Assembly: GCA_026075535.2 (NCBI GenBank)
Contig: AP026540.1
Location: 12,586,001 to 12,650,000 of the forward strand
Origin: Tricholoma matsutake
Taxonomy: Eukaryota > Basidiomycota > Agaricomycetes > Agaricales > Tricholomataceae
Direction of reading: 5' to 3'
Length of the DNA stretch: 64,000 nucleotides
Position 1 is the stretch's first letter. Every line of letters begins with the position of its first letter. This document shows positions 35,207 through 47,545 of this stretch, piece by piece. The notes below the pieces were generated by a model, which worked only from the letters and a program-made list of their open reading frames with translations, was not told the DNA's origin and did not search any database. The position numbers were made by a program, and so were the translations under genes.

Positions 35207-36926
35207 AGCGCGTAACGGTGCATGGTGTGGTGCCCAGATTGAATACTCTATCCTCCTGTTCGTTTTATCATTTTCTCTCAGATCAACGTGAGGTATATCT
35301 CTATCCTTCAATGTACATTTGATATTATTTTTCCCATCGAAGTGCTAGACATCCGAGTACACCCCTTCTGATGATGCTCCGTTGTTACTCTCGATTGTCA
35401 GCTTGCCGTGTCCTGTCTGTTGGAAGTCAACTCACAACGCCGAGAAAAGAAAGCTGAATACCCCGAGCACAACTCTTCGGTTCCACTTGCACCGTCGACC
35501 GTCATTATCTCACAGGGTGCCATGGTTCTCTCTGCTCAGCATATTCATTCGTCATTCAAGCCCCGGGCCGTCTCCAGGCAGACCCAGAATCGGATTTCTT
35601 CGGCTTATAGGCAGACTCACGGATCTTCATATAACGACCGACTTGTTTCCAAATCCCTTATGTATATCATCATGGGGGCACGGGCTTCGTGAGCCCTCTC
35701 TGTATTTTCAGTTTGTCTATCGCCGCTCTGTCACCATCCTGACTAGTCAAGTGGCTTTTCCTGTTAACCCTCCCACCTGATACCAAACGCATCGTCATAT
35801 TATTGGCACAATGCTGATTTTACGTATCTATCTGCGTACCTGTTGAAAGACCGAATTTTAAATAAAAATGCATGAATATTACTCGGTAGCGAATTCGGGT
35901 CCCTCAGATATGGTGGCTTTTAATGCCCAAGACCCGCTCCACTCGGGGCCTTTCAAGAATCTGGCTTTGACTTGTTACGTCTGGATCTTCGGACGCCGCT
36001 TTGGCACAATTGATGGCATATGAAAGGTACGCCTATGAACGCGGATGGATGTTGTGGAATAATGGCCTGCGCGAAGCTTTCAGATACTGCTGACCATTTG
36101 GATGATGACAAAAATGAGGGAGACCAATTTGAACTCGACTATCGAGAAATGAACAGAACTGTGTCCCGCTCGCCAAAGCCTAAAATGGCAGTACATTCGA
36201 TCGGCGACTGCGGAATTTTTATTTTCGAAAGTTCTTCGAATGGCGCAATTGTAAAAGATAAAAGACCATCATCCTTACTACTTATTTAAAGAAACCTCTA
36301 TGTATTGAATAAACCAGTACGTCTGCATCAAAGGATATGTATCCATAACAGTCCGACTCGCCTTACCGGTCCGTTGAGTCCTAACTCATTTCGTAAGTCT
36401 CGACTCTGGTTGTCCTGAGATCTGCATGAGGCCAGGGCCTACCACGAGGACCTTTCCTTCCTAGGAGCGACATTCTGCTTCTCTTCCTCCGGTCAGTCTC
36501 ATGTCAGGACCCTTTCCACATGATGTCCTCGATTCCATTTTCGTGTTGTTCAACGTTCTGAACGTTCAGGGATTATGATGATCTGTGCCCATTGGTAATC
36601 CGATAACAATAATGATCTGCGCATCTAGGATTAATCTCCAGGGGATCCCCTTTTTTCAACTCTCTCTTATAGGGGACAAGCAACTGCCCTCGCACGCGGT
36701 CCCAGGAGGAGGTCGTACTATGTCCTATTTCCAAACATCCGATATCTCATCCACTATACCTAGATCCGGCCCACCAGATCCACTTATACACCATGTGCAA
36801 CGTCCAAAATTTGATTATCCAAGGTCTCATGAGTGGGCTGTAGAATCGGATGGTGCATTCACCCCCGAGTTAGGACATCTGCTGTGTGTTTGCCAGTCGT
36901 AGCGGATACTGATACATCTTTATTTG
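35207..36926. other. Region between the DUF6698 gene and its decayed paralogue
   Basis: ORFs at 35382-35780 (plus), 36020-36289 (plus) and 36585-36902 (plus) have no recognisable domain and are short. The last may be a decayed N-terminal part of the paralogue that follows. Nothing firm. Confidence 0.4.
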
Positions 36927-37839
36927 GTAACAACTAGGGAGGATCGGGAGTCAAGAATCTTCTTCGACCTTGAGGGGAGCCTGGCGAGCGGTGGGAAACA
37001 TGAAGTAAATCGGTATGGATCGTTATTGTTCGTTTTGTGTATACAAGGTTCTACTCGGCAGATACAAGCTGGGGTGGACTATGCGGGGGCCGACGACACC
37101 AGCCCCTTGAAGGGACCGGTGATCATACATAAATTCGATTGGGAAGATCCAGCTTTTCCATATGCCGTTTTGCAAGCACGCGCTTACGCGATGTGTAGAA
37201 TTCAGCAGCAGCTGAGGGATGGTAACATGACTTGTCCCTGGTGATTCGTGGCCTCTTCTGGTATATGCAAACCTGAAGTACGATCCGGATGACCCTTGGA
37301 AAGGTTTCTTCCGCAACGAAATTCTGGTTAAAATATGCTCTGAAGCTCGTATGGTCTTATATAGAATTAACGTTGGTTTTCAAAGGCGTCCAAGCACGTT
37401 TCCAATGGATAGTATGCGGCACGTTACACCTGCCTTAATCACGTACATCGCGATGCAGATAGGTTCATCAGCTGCTCCTTTCCTAATAATATTCCGCGAT
37501 TGATGTGTGTCGTAGGCCCGATTCGTGCTCTCGTCCTCGACCATGTTCTCCGGATTGGACAGACAGACTGAATCCCAATGATTTTATCGGAGTGTGCTGG
37601 ACATTCTCGAGGAAGAGGACCATGAGGAAGTCGAAGATCTGATAGAGTGGTGGAACGAATAAGTCCAGGGGGTCTTATGAGAACGAACCATTGATATAAA
37701 TCAGGCAGATATTCTTTGGCCTAGGATCCGTCCGACGATCGCTTCCAATTAACAGCGCACTAGCTAGAATCAGGAAGAAGTGCGAGCTTTAAAAAACACT
37801 GCTGCTGCCAGGGCTGCCGCGGATAATAAATATTCGTAG
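36927..37839 (+). pseudogene. Decayed DUF6698-type paralogue
   Basis: In changing frames it parallels the gene at 33761-35206. Around 37200, LRDGNMTCP and then SWPLLVYANLKYDPDDPWKG match the LRSGEEV, FPAFLYS and DHWKGF segments. NEILVK follows. At 37510-37670 FVLSSS-like sequence is followed by EVEDLIEWWNE, matching VEALLAWWDG. The end (about 37790-37839) has an Ala-rich tail like the intact gene. At least four frameshifts or stops interrupt it and expected introns are not clean. It looks like an old tandem duplicate. Confidence 0.68.
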
Positions 37840-37921
37840 TGGGATTGGTTTTTATGGGCATCCGGTTCGCTTCTTATATGATCGCACTTGTATCTCGTGA
37901 ATGTATAACACTGCGACATCG

Positions 37922-39214
37922 TCATCGTTCGTCGCCTATCGTAGCTCCAGTAAGTCCAGCTAAGTTTTCAAACCATCGCGCAACGGCGGCAACCTTCCTC
38001 ACAGCCGCATCGCTGTCTCCAAGCCTTAAATCTGGCCTGAGACGATTATCTTCGTGCGTATATGGCATGGTCCTGTAGCATATTTCTGCTCTCGATTTGA
38101 GATACGGCGACGCTGTGAGTGTGGGTGAGGTGCTGGAATCCCAATTCGCTGTCACACCTGTTCATCCAGATCAATGACCCTCGCTGTGAGGAGTAATGAA
38201 ATTACATACTCTCGACATAAATCACGTCCCCTCTCTTCACACCCACCACATCCCCAACTCCTCCCCAGGATTCTGCAACTTCTCTCCACGCGGTCAGCTT
38301 ACTTATACATCCCTCTTCGTCACCTAAAATCATTTTGAGTACAGCTACCTCCCTCCCGGCATCTGCACCTTTCTTGATACGAATTGTATCGGGACCTTCG
38401 AGCTCGAGGACTGCAATAAGTATATTAACTTTACGTGAGCCCCTTGAGGAAGTCGTAGGCAGAGAAGACAACGAGGTGAGGGAATGCAGCGCGAAGTGGA
38501 ATGAGGGGAAGCGTGCGATAGAGGATGCATCAGAATAGTTGTATGATTGCGATTCCTGCGTTTCAAGCTGGGTCTCGAGACGCGTTGGAGGGGAGGCATT
38601 AGAGTGGATGCGTGATTTGGACATGTCGAGTAGAAATGAAGTGGTATTAGTGTCACTATTGGCCGTTGTATTGCGCATTCCAGTCAGATCCTCTGGTACG
38701 GTTGGCGGCCATGTTATCAATGTCGTCTGGTCTAAACAGGTGATTTTTCGTTAGTGGGCACTGATGGCACGATGGGTAAGCTGGACGTGCCTTCTGCAGC
38801 ACCAGTCAGATCCCTTTCGTTCTCTACGATGCTATCGTTCTCCTCCTCGTTGGCACGTTCGTCAAAAATGACGTCCTTGTAAATCAAGGAGATGCGACGG
38901 CTCGCAGCCTCCAAAGTAGCGAGTGGGAAGACCACAGACTGCGTTCCGCCCATTTTGAGACTGCCAAACTGCCGTGGTTGGCTACAGATAAGGCCGGCAG
39001 AGATTCCTTGCTGTTGTAGACCGCCGCCACTTAGACTGCCCTGAATTCCACCATGAGATTGAGTGTTGACTCTGGGACCTGTTGTTGGCACGGTGCGCGC
39101 GATGAACTGCTTTGAGGAGACTGTCTGCCATGGATATGTGCTATCCTCATTCTGTTTCGAGGCGTAGATGTCAACTGCTGTTGGGGCACCTAGAAAGACT
39201 CTATATGTTGACAT
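37922..39214 (-). CDS. OB-fold-like protein of unknown function
   Basis: Three exons: 39214-38791, 38731-38210 and 38157-37922, giving about 394 residues from MSTYRVFLGAP. The middle part has VNILIAVLELEGPDTIRIKK, then GREVAVLKMILGDEEG and GDVVGVKRGDVIYVES. This is a beta-barrel OB-fold pattern as in single-stranded nucleic-acid-binding proteins. The C-terminal part (YLKSRAEICYRTMPYTHED, then LRPDLRLGDSDAAVRKVA) is conserved-looking. Intron 1 appears to use a GC-AG pair (38790-38732, donor GCACGT, branch CTAAC); intron 2 is GT-AG (38209-38158). A Met further upstream (39289) would run the frame into the tRNA gene and is not preferred. A DNA-repair or telomere role is possible but only inferred from the fold. 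Confidence 0.7.
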
Positions 39215-39251
39215 GGTATCATTGATGAGTATAGCCGACCCAAAGTAAACG

Positions 39252-39334
39252 TCCGGTATGGTGTAACGGCTAACATTGCCGCCTTTCATAACATGGTTTC
39301 GCGGCAGCTCGGGGTTCGATTCCCCGTACCGGAA
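39252..39334 (+). tRNA. tRNA-Glu (UUC) with 11-nt intron
   Basis: The acceptor stem TCCGGTA/TACCGGA pairs perfectly. The D arm has GTGTAACGGCT, the anticodon stem is GCCGC/GCGGC and the T arm CGGGGTTCGATTCCCCG. The loop CTTTCA carries anticodon TTC at positions 34-36, followed by an 11-nt intron after position 37. The B box is perfect and a T5 terminator follows at 39336-39340. The gene lies 37 bp from the divergent OB-fold gene. Confidence 0.9.
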
Positions 39335-39406
39335 ATTTTTCGTCCGATCAAGACCATACCAACCGAACGAAATTTAAGAGAGGAAAGAAGCAAAACCGAG
39401 TTGTAG

Positions 39407-39490
39407 TCGGATATAGTGTAACGGTGTCTCGCCTGACTTGATCTTTTATTCTGATCATGGCAGCTCGTGGTTTGATTGCCCGTATCCGAA
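39407..39490 (+). pseudogene. tRNA-Glu-like relic
   Basis: The acceptor TCGGATA/TATCCGA pairs fully and ATAGTGTAACGGT resembles the D arm of the tRNA-Glu gene 75 bp upstream. The T stem has two mismatches, the B box is GGTTTGATTGC, and no clean anticodon arm can be drawn. Probably a decayed tandem duplicate. Confidence 0.6.
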
Positions 39491-39511
39491 AAATTTCGGA
39501 CTCACGAAAGG

Positions 39512-40287
39512 CTAACAGACACCAGGCAGAAGTCTATATGGAACCTTAATTACCCATTGATCCCACTGTTCCTTGAACTGCTTCTTTAACATTGCATCTT
39601 CCTTTTGAACTCTCGTCATCAGGCCAGCAACCACAACAACAAAACCCAGTAGCCAGACAGAGCTCCATACCAACCATGAGTCAAGCATCAAACCGGAGCA
39701 CTCTACGAGCCATGATCCACTGCTCAGGTGGCACAGAGCAATACCGGTCACCGCCAAGAAGCCACCAGTGTAGCTAGGGTGCCGCACCATTGCATATGGA
39801 CCAGTTGTGACGAGTTTGTGATCCTTGCGTATACCGAGTTCAAACGTGAACTGGCGGCCTAGGACACGGTAACAGTGTCTTCGAAGGAGTGCTCCGAACA
39901 AGTTCACTGACCATCCAATGAGAAAGGGAGACGTAAGGCGGATGTTGTAAGCAGAGTTCTCCGAGTTGCGAATGAAAAAATTGATCAGCCTCGTCGACAA
40001 AGAGTACGAAGGGCATGTGTTGTTGGCGAGGACAACAGCAGCCTCAATAATTGCTACCGTCCAGAATATTGCCTAAGACATTCCGTAAAAGTCAGCTAGG
40101 GCTAGAGATGTTGACGAGTTGGTGAATGCCAGTCGCTGACCTTGACTACCAGGGCAAACCAGGAAGCGGCTGCCTCGAGACCCATGGGCGGCATACGCTC
40201 GTTTGAAGGAAGCGCATGCGGAGGTGTTGCGCAAGTGTGAATACCCCAGGTTATGGATACCAAGAACGGCAGTCTAGCGAGCGACAT
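39512..40287 (-). CDS. Isoprenylcysteine carboxyl methyltransferase family protein
   Basis: Two exons: 40287-40141 and 40073-39512, joined by a 67-nt GT-AG intron, about 235 residues, the usual length. Several hydrophobic segments predict a multi-pass membrane protein, with stretches around FWTVAIIEAAVVLA and WLLGFVVVVAGLMT. The conserved core has KLVTTGPYAMVRHPSYTGG, the methyltransferase signature, and RVQKEDAMLKKQF near the end. Family members methylate the C-terminal prenylated cysteine of CAAX proteins such as Ras and mating pheromones at the ER. The start at 40287 gives MSLARLPFLV; a short upstream exon cannot be excluded, because an AG acceptor lies just before it. Confidence 0.85.
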
Positions 40288-40916
40288 GCCAACCAGCTAC
40301 AATATTAGGTAATGATTATTGACAGCTGCGAGGATGATTCTTGTTTCTGGCCGCGGGGTTTACGGGTTCGACAGACGCAGTAAAATATTGGTTGTGAATT
40401 CTTCTACCAAGGCGTGCAGCGGTATGGAGTTAACCATGTAGAGTCAGTTAGGAAGGATCTCATACATATTGCATTCCTGTAGCAAACAATCAAGATTATT
40501 TAAATCGAGGCTTCGGCGAGACGCACTTCTCGACTTACGGCGCCTGAAGTTAGTGAACAAATGAGACATGCATACTCTGCAAGAGGGTTTAAGACGTGTC
40601 TTACATGCACTACCATCGTTGTGGAATACATATTCATCTCTGCTACGGGACTGCAGATCCTCCCGCGCTGGCTGGCTCAGCCATACTGATCACCACAGTG
40701 ACCCCTATCTGCCACATCAGCGCCGATGTACACGCTCCGTCATATAAGGTTAGGTCGACTATGTCTCAGACAAGGAAAGTAGTTACTCTCAAATGATAAC
40801 TAGTTCATATACTAAGCAGAGGTTTACGAAGAAGGGAAGCTTAAACAAAATAATGTTCATCTGATGGGGAGAACTGACATTTGAACATCCCCTTCGTCAG
40901 CTTCTTCCGGCTTTCC
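40288..40916. other. Intergenic region
   Basis: Upstream of the methyltransferase and downstream of the TRA2-like gene. No gene seen; a small ORF at 40596-40796 has no support. Confidence 0.6.
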
Positions 40917-42246
40917 TTAGTATCTCCCATAGTCCCTCCTCTCATACTCCCTGCTATCCCTTGCCCCATACCTGTCACCCCTATCTCTATCCCTGTCACC
41001 ACGGTCATAATCCCTGTACCCGCCACGGTCATAGTCCCTGTCCCGTCCACCGCCGCGGTAATCGTCGTACCGCCCACCTCCGCCGCGCCGGTCATAATCC
41101 CGAGAATAGCGCGAATCGTAGGGGCGCGGGTCATACGGGCGTTCAACTGGAGCTAGGGGGTGAGTTAAGGTGAGGGACAAAAGGAGTAGAACACGAACAG
41201 TCGTTCCGCTTGGGTGGGCCATAATACCTCCCTGGCGTCGGGGTCCTCGCGCGTCCCCGCCTAGCCTGTGGTTCATTCCGTTGATATCGCGAAGAAAGAA
41301 GGGCAATGAAGAACGAGGGGCAGACCTTTTCAACATTCATCACCTTCCCCATAAACTCGGTGCCGTTGAGTGCGGTGATTACGGCATCTGCCTCTTCGGC
41401 CGTCTGCATCGTAACGAAGCCGAATCCGCGTGAATCGCGCGTGTGTGGGTCATACATGACGGAGGCTTTTTTGACCTACAGTAGTTTAGACAAAAGACAT
41501 TAGTCAGGACCAAGAGAAAAACGCACTCGACCAATCTTGGCAAAGGTAGCTTCAAGCTCCCGTGTGTCAACTTTATGGCTGAGACCTGAGACATGCAGAT
41601 TGTTGCCTGGATTGGCACTAAAAAAGAACAAGGTAACACTAGTCAGTAGGAAGAAAAGATACATCAAATGAATGAAGAATACAACACCCACCCCCGCTCT
41701 CCTCGCTCTCCACGGTCATCCCTCACTCCGCCACCGCCCGGGCTCCGGCTCCTCGACCTACGAGAAGGTAGGTCGCGTTCGGTAGCGGGTCCGCCATTGC
41801 CATTGGCAGACCACTGCTCTTCGGGGGCCATGGCGCTGCCATGGGTGGGAATGCTGATGCCGCTGGGCGCTATGTCTTGGGATTGCCAGGCTGTAGGTAA
41901 GGAAAACAAAAGAGAGGGGTGGAAATTGGTCAGGTCGTTCATTGCTGAGGGGTGTGACGAGATAGAGAAAGGGTGCCGATATGAGGACAGAGGTCGGAAA
42001 AACCGCAAAAAAGTTGTCGGCCTCGACCTCGACCATTAGTCGGACAATGGTTATCGATAAAGAGAGAACCGTATGCTGGCCTTAAGCCTGCTTTTTATCT
42101 TTTTTGAAGAAAAATCGAGGAATAAAAGAGTCGAAGCTGACTGTTACTCGGTGTAGAGTACTGAGTTGTGTATGATGCCGAATTCGAAGTGATAGAACAG
42201 AGGTGATGGCTGCCGCGTGTGATGCTGAGGACGTACCGTCTTCCAT
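40917..42246 (-). CDS. TRA2-like SR-family RNA-binding protein
   Basis: Starts MED with a first exon of 10 coding bases (42246-42237) and a long intron, then an exon with RRSRSRSPGGGG. A single RRM has NNLHVSGLS as RNP2 and RGFGFVTM as RNP1, and is encoded over two exons. A basic linker (RTPTPGRYYGPPKR) follows, then a tail rich in Arg, Gly, Asp and Tyr that ends YERRDYGRY at 40919. The layout RS region, RRM, linker, RS/RGG tail is that of transformer-2, a splicing activator that binds exonic enhancers in the nucleus. Five introns were placed, all GT-AG. The unusually long 5' intron (about 340 nt) may have a regulatory role. Orthology is inferred from layout only. Confidence 0.83.
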
Positions 42247-42373
42247 TGCTGATCCGTTCGTCGTCGTCGTACAACGATGTATAGCGCTGGTGTTGGGTTA
42301 TGTTTGTTTTCTCTTGAAGTCACCTGACATTCTCACGAACATCTATGATCGTCTCATTAGGGGTGCCCAATTC

Positions 42374-43399
42374 TAGTGCTGGGTTTTGGTCGGTATGATA
42401 CAGACCCGCACAGCGGGGCTCTCATCTCATATGTAACATTAGTAGAATAGGTATTATACTGGTGCCACAGGCCCAAAATTTTCTGGTATAATAGGCTATA
42501 TGACTGGCTAGGTTAACTCGAAAGTAACTCACCAGTAATGGGTTGTGGCGTTGCCTGCTTTTGTGGTGGCTGTCCACTCAATGGCAAGTCAGAGACATCT
42601 CTGGTCCAAGTTCTTCCCACCCAGTTTGTCTTCTCGAGGTGATTTGTTGCTGTTGTTGTGGCATCATTCACATTCAGCTTCACAGTCAGTAGCAGCAGCC
42701 TGAAGCAATTGAGTCAATAGAACCTCTTGGGATTGGCTTGTATTGATTACTGTGACATCATCCTCATCAGGGTCTGACATGGATTGTGATGCATCACACT
42801 GGCGACTGGGCATCTACTCCTGCACATTTATCCATAATATATCTGTTAAATAATCCGCAATCATGCACATACCATCGGCACATCTCCTATATTGTCTCCT
42901 AGACATAATACCTCTTCATACATGTTCAATTCATTCCAGTATTGCTTCCATGATTCTGCTTCCTTTCTGGAGCACTTGGAGCCAAAGATAGTGTTCATCA
43001 CATTTTCAATGTCAGGTACTCCAGAATTTTCGTCAGAGAGAAAATGAGATGATGTGCTAGAAAGTGCATTATAGTGTTGTGCAGACACCATTTGGTGAGA
43101 CCGTTGTGAGGAGGTGCACATATAAAAAATATTTCCTTTCAAGTTGATTATGTGAACATACCAGTCTGAGGCTGAGCCACAAACTGAGATGCAGCCTGCA
43201 CTAAATGAATGCACTGTGTGCTGCAATTGGTCACAGAGCATATAACTATGGGGTAACAATGGATAATAGAATATATTCAACAAGTTTGAGAGAAATTTTA
43301 CCAATTATACAGGCATTTTGACCTGCTGGTTGTATAATATGGTATTAGACGGTATAATACACCCTTGTATAATATGACTGCCATTCAGACCCAGCACTA
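42374..43399. mobile_element. hAT-like non-autonomous element 3
   Basis: 1026 bp with inverted ends TAGTGCTGGGT on both sides and a perfect 8-bp duplication CCCAATTC (42366-42373 and 43400-43407). It marks the right edge of the gene island. The interior holds a minus-strand ORF (43304-42861), unrecognised and without transposase motifs, and near both ends ggtataatac-type repeats. Confidence 0.87.
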
Positions 43400-44537
43400 C
43401 CCAATTCTAGAGTTCAGTTCATAAATCAGTTCATTTTCTTTCATTTCAACACGGAGAACTCTGAAAATTGATATTTTAGAATTGAGTCTACCCAGTTCGT
43501 CAGTTTGACAGTGAGCGGAGTCCTGGGGAGTCTGATTTGACTTTGTTGACTTTTGCACACAGACCAGCAGTGCGATTTGTGACTTTGAGAGTCTTTATGC
43601 TCCTTTATATTCCTTATTTCTTTCTAATGCACCAGCTGTTAATCATATAGCATCAACTAGTTAATTATGGCACTCCATGTAAGCATCTTTTTCTTTTTCT
43701 CCCACCATCCATTCAAATTTTTGTGTGCCTCCTTAGGTCAACTGAGAATCAGCCATGCCTCAAAGATAATCCCCTGTGGGAAGCTGGTTTGGACGACCAT
43801 CTTGTATGTTGGATTCTGTGATATTCTATATTTCATGACTATTTTTATTCTTACAGGAAGTTCTCCAGTGAGTGGCCAGTGATGGCATTGCAAATGGCTC
43901 AGGGAAGGCCCTACCACTGGGTATCCACCACAGTACAGATCCACAGACTCCGTTAGGGAGGAACAGTGTTCAGCAGCAGTATACGACTCCAGTACATACC
44001 CACACTCCTTTGTACAGTAACTCTCTTGTATACCCAAACTTGAACCCAGCTACCCCAGCTTCTCAATTCCAACTTCCACCTGCTACATTTTTTCATCCAA
44101 CTCATTATCCTGTGCAGCCTCCCCTGCACTCTTATGGACAATTCCCCCTTCCAACACATAACATTAATACATCAGCGACACCACCTTCAATTGTGGCAAC
44201 AGATTCTCCCACAGCTTCTGGTGCCTCAAAGTAAGTCTTTGCAGACACAAAACCAGCTGAAAATGAGATGCCTGCACCCTCACGTAAAAAGTCATGCCTG
44301 AGCAACAAGAAGGAGAATGGACAGGATGAAGAGAGTGGAGATGAGGTGGAGATCATTCAAGCTGCAGGTAGAAAAGGGAAGGATGGATCTTGTGGGCCTG
44401 CGAAGAAGGGCAAGGTTAAGAAGACAAAGGAACAAGTGAAGGCTGAAGATGAGGCTATCAGCAGTGTTCTTGGGATTATGGAATGGAGTAGAAGTTCATA
44501 GGGATTTGATGGGTGTACAGGATAAGGTAGAATGTCT

Positions 44538-44646
44538 TGTATTCTCCTATACTACGATGTACCTATGTTATGATCTATGAATACATTGTGTTCTATTATT
44601 AAATGTGATGTGCTAATGTGATGCGCTAGGATTGACTATCCCAACA
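44538..44646 (-). repeat. 3' LTR of copia F
   Basis: 109 bp, aligned without gaps to 47546-47654 with a few transitions. Confidence 0.88.
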
Positions 44647-44922
44647 CTCCCCCTCAAGCCTAGCATGATTGAGTTCATAGGAATGGTTAAATATATAATT
44701 GAAAAGTTAAATTTCTCACCTTTCAGATGCATCAAAACCTCTATGTGGTGGAAAACTCCATGGGAAAAACCAACTCACATGCGAGGAAAGCTACTGAGTT
44801 CGTGTGTCGACTGAATTCCCATCTCTGCCCTATGTCATATATATTTAGGCCTTGGTAATGCCTTTGTTAACATGTCCGCTGTTTGTTCTGGGTCACAACA
44901 GTTTTGTATATCAAGTATTTTG

Positions 44923-47500
44923 TCAGTTACTAGACTTCAGACCCAATGATGGTGAATAGCGATATGTTTTGATCGCTGGTGAAATTGAGGGTTGTGCATC
45001 TAATATCATGGATCCTTTGTTATTGCCTTTAATTTCCGTCAGTGAATTTTGTGGGAATCCAAGTTCACTGTACAAATTTCTCAGCCATGTTGCCTCGTGT
45101 TCAGCCTCTGACAGTGCTACATATTCTGCTTCTGTAGAGGACAATGCTATCATGGTTTGTTTCTTCAATTTCCATGTGATTGCTCCCCCTGCTGCTAGAA
45201 AAATGTAGCCAGTCATGGATTTGAGGTCATCGGCATTTGCATATGCAGCATCTGCATATCTGTGGAAGAGGTTTTTGGTTTCAGTTTCATCTTGGGATTT
45301 TCTGTATGTGATCCTTTTCATACCTGCCAGGTATCTGAGTATTCGCTTTATTGCACCATGGTGTTTTAAACCTGGGTTAGTGGTGTAGGTGGCCAGCTTA
45401 TTAATTGCATAACTTATATCCAGTCTTGTGGAATTTGCCAAAAATTGCAGACTCCCCAATAATCGTGCATATGAATTGCTTCAATTAGGTTCATTATCAT
45501 CCGGATTAGGTCCAAGATTTATATTGGGGTCCATGGGTATACCAGTAGGATTTGTGTCAGCTATTCCTTCATTACGGAGAATATTTTCAATATATCTCTG
45601 CTGAGATATAGTTATTGTGTCCTTGGTTCATGTAACTTCAATGCCAACAATTTTACTCAGTTCTCCAAGATCTGTTACTTCCCATTCTGAGCAAAGTGTG
45701 TCTTTCATATGATCCATCATTTTATCAGATGAAGCAAAAAGTAGTGAGCCATCCACCCAGATAGCCATTATTCCAAAGTCATCACCATTGCATTGTATAT
45801 ACACACATGGATCAGAAAGTGAGTGCACATAGTTGTGGACTTTGAGTTTGCCATCAAGTTCAATATTCCACTCTCAGCCTGCCTGCTTTAAACCATAAAG
45901 CGATTTGACTAACCTGCATACTTGACCCATTCTGTCTTCACATCCTTCAGGCTGTTGCATATATATTGACTCTTGCAAAGTGCCATTTAGATATGCTCCC
46001 TTTACATCCATTTGTTGCAACTTGAATCCCTTTTCTGGTACAAGAGCTAGTATTGCACATAATGTATTAATCCTGACAACCGGTGAAAATGTTTCCCTAT
46101 AATCAAATCCAGGTCATTGTGCATATCCCTTTGCCACTAATCTTGCTCAATACTGTACTTCCCCTTCTACGCTTCTTGACAAAGATCCATTTATTTTTGA
46201 TTGGTACTGCATCATGAGGTTTCTGGATGAGTTCCCAAGTCCCCTTCTCTGACAATAAATCCAATTCAGTCTTCATGGCCTTTTGTCATTCAGGCCAATC
46301 CAGGGAGTTCTTTGCATCTTCAAGATTCATAAGTTCATCTCCAGCAACAATTGCATAGACTTCTTCAATTGATAAGAAATTGTCATCTTCCTCATATGTG
46401 AAAGGATTGTGAAGGTGCTTATAATTGGTATGAATTCCACACGTCTTCCATGGTTCGTCAATATCTATATCTTCCTCTGTTTCATTCCGTTTTCACTTCT
46501 TGGGTGCAAGGTTCTGAGTTGTATCATCAGAATCTGTTATACCCATTGGCAGTGTGCTACCTGCAGACTCCCCCTCATGCAGCAAATCAGGTGTAAGTTC
46601 AATATGGTTGGGAGATGTAGGTCGTTCTGAAGGTGTAATATTCTGGAAGTTGCGGGAGGTAAGTACTTTGTGAGTTTCCACATTGTAATATCTTACAGCC
46701 CCAGCATCATCATTGTAGCTGACATATACTCAGCATTTTGATTTTGGTAGCATTTTATGGGGTTTCTTTTGACCTTGTAGTAATATCCATACATAGCTTC
46801 CAAATTCCCATAAATGTGATGCATTGGGTTTTATATTATGCCATCCTTTGTAAGGTGTTGATTTCGGGAGATGTTTCATAAATGATCAATTACAGAGATA
46901 AGCCATGTGTAAAACTGCATATTCCCAAAGAAATTTGGGAAGTTGGTTGGCAGTTATTATGGTGCATGATAGTTCAACAAGAGTCCTATTCATCTGCTCC
47001 ACGATGCCATTCTGTGAAGGTGAGTATGGTGCAGTTAGTCTTACTTCTATACCATGTTCATTACACCATTTTTCCAACTTCTTGTTTACAAATTCCTTTC
47101 CACAATCAATTTGGATCCCCTTCAGTTTTTGGCCTTGAGTTATCAGATGTGCCAAATAATTTATTACTGCTTGCATTGAGTCCAATTTTTCTTTCAAACA
47201 CTGGATGGTTATGTACCATTTAGCATCGTCCACAAATAGCAAGTAGTATTGATTGCCATTTATAGATTTGATCGCATATTTTCCCCATAAGTCAATATGC
47301 ATCAATTCTCCAGGTTCCATTTCTCGCATGGACAATTTAGGAAAGGGCTCTATGTGCTGCTTTGCTTTGGTACATGTGATACAGTCTGGTTTAGGACTGT
47401 GTTTATTGATGTTGAATCTGTCAACCAAATTTCTATCCAATAATTTTAGGCCAGAATACCCGACATGACCAAAGCATCTGTGCCAGGTTTTCCAATTGAG
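44923..47500 (-). pseudogene. Copia pol of element F (IN-RT-RNase H)
   Basis: Pre-integrase TWHRCFGHVG with CITC (about 47490-47370); integrase HIDLWGKY, IDCGKEF and SQNGIVEQ (D-D-E complete). RT pieces are broken; its active site reads WVDG where VDD is expected (about 45750). RNase H has YADAAYANADD and STEAEYVALSEAEHEATW (about 45260-45080). Many stops and frame changes occur from 45.4 to 46.9 kb. No gag or protease sequence. Confidence 0.88.
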
Positions 47501-47545
47501 TGCTGCATCATTATTGATGAATGATTGGTGATCAGCAGCTTCTAT

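Noticed and set aside
36020..36289. 89-residue ORF downstream of the DUF6698 gene
   Set aside because: Too short and without recognisable features; it could be part of decayed coding sequence but this cannot be supported.
39215..39289. Upstream start (39289) for the OB-fold gene
   Set aside because: The extension would be translated from the antisense of the tRNA-Glu gene; the Met at 39214 is preferred.
40841..41173. ORFs rich in Ile, Pro and Val or Arg, Gly and Thr at the end of the TRA2-like gene
   Set aside because: Shadows of the Arg/Gly/Asp/Tyr-rich tail in other frames and on the other strand.
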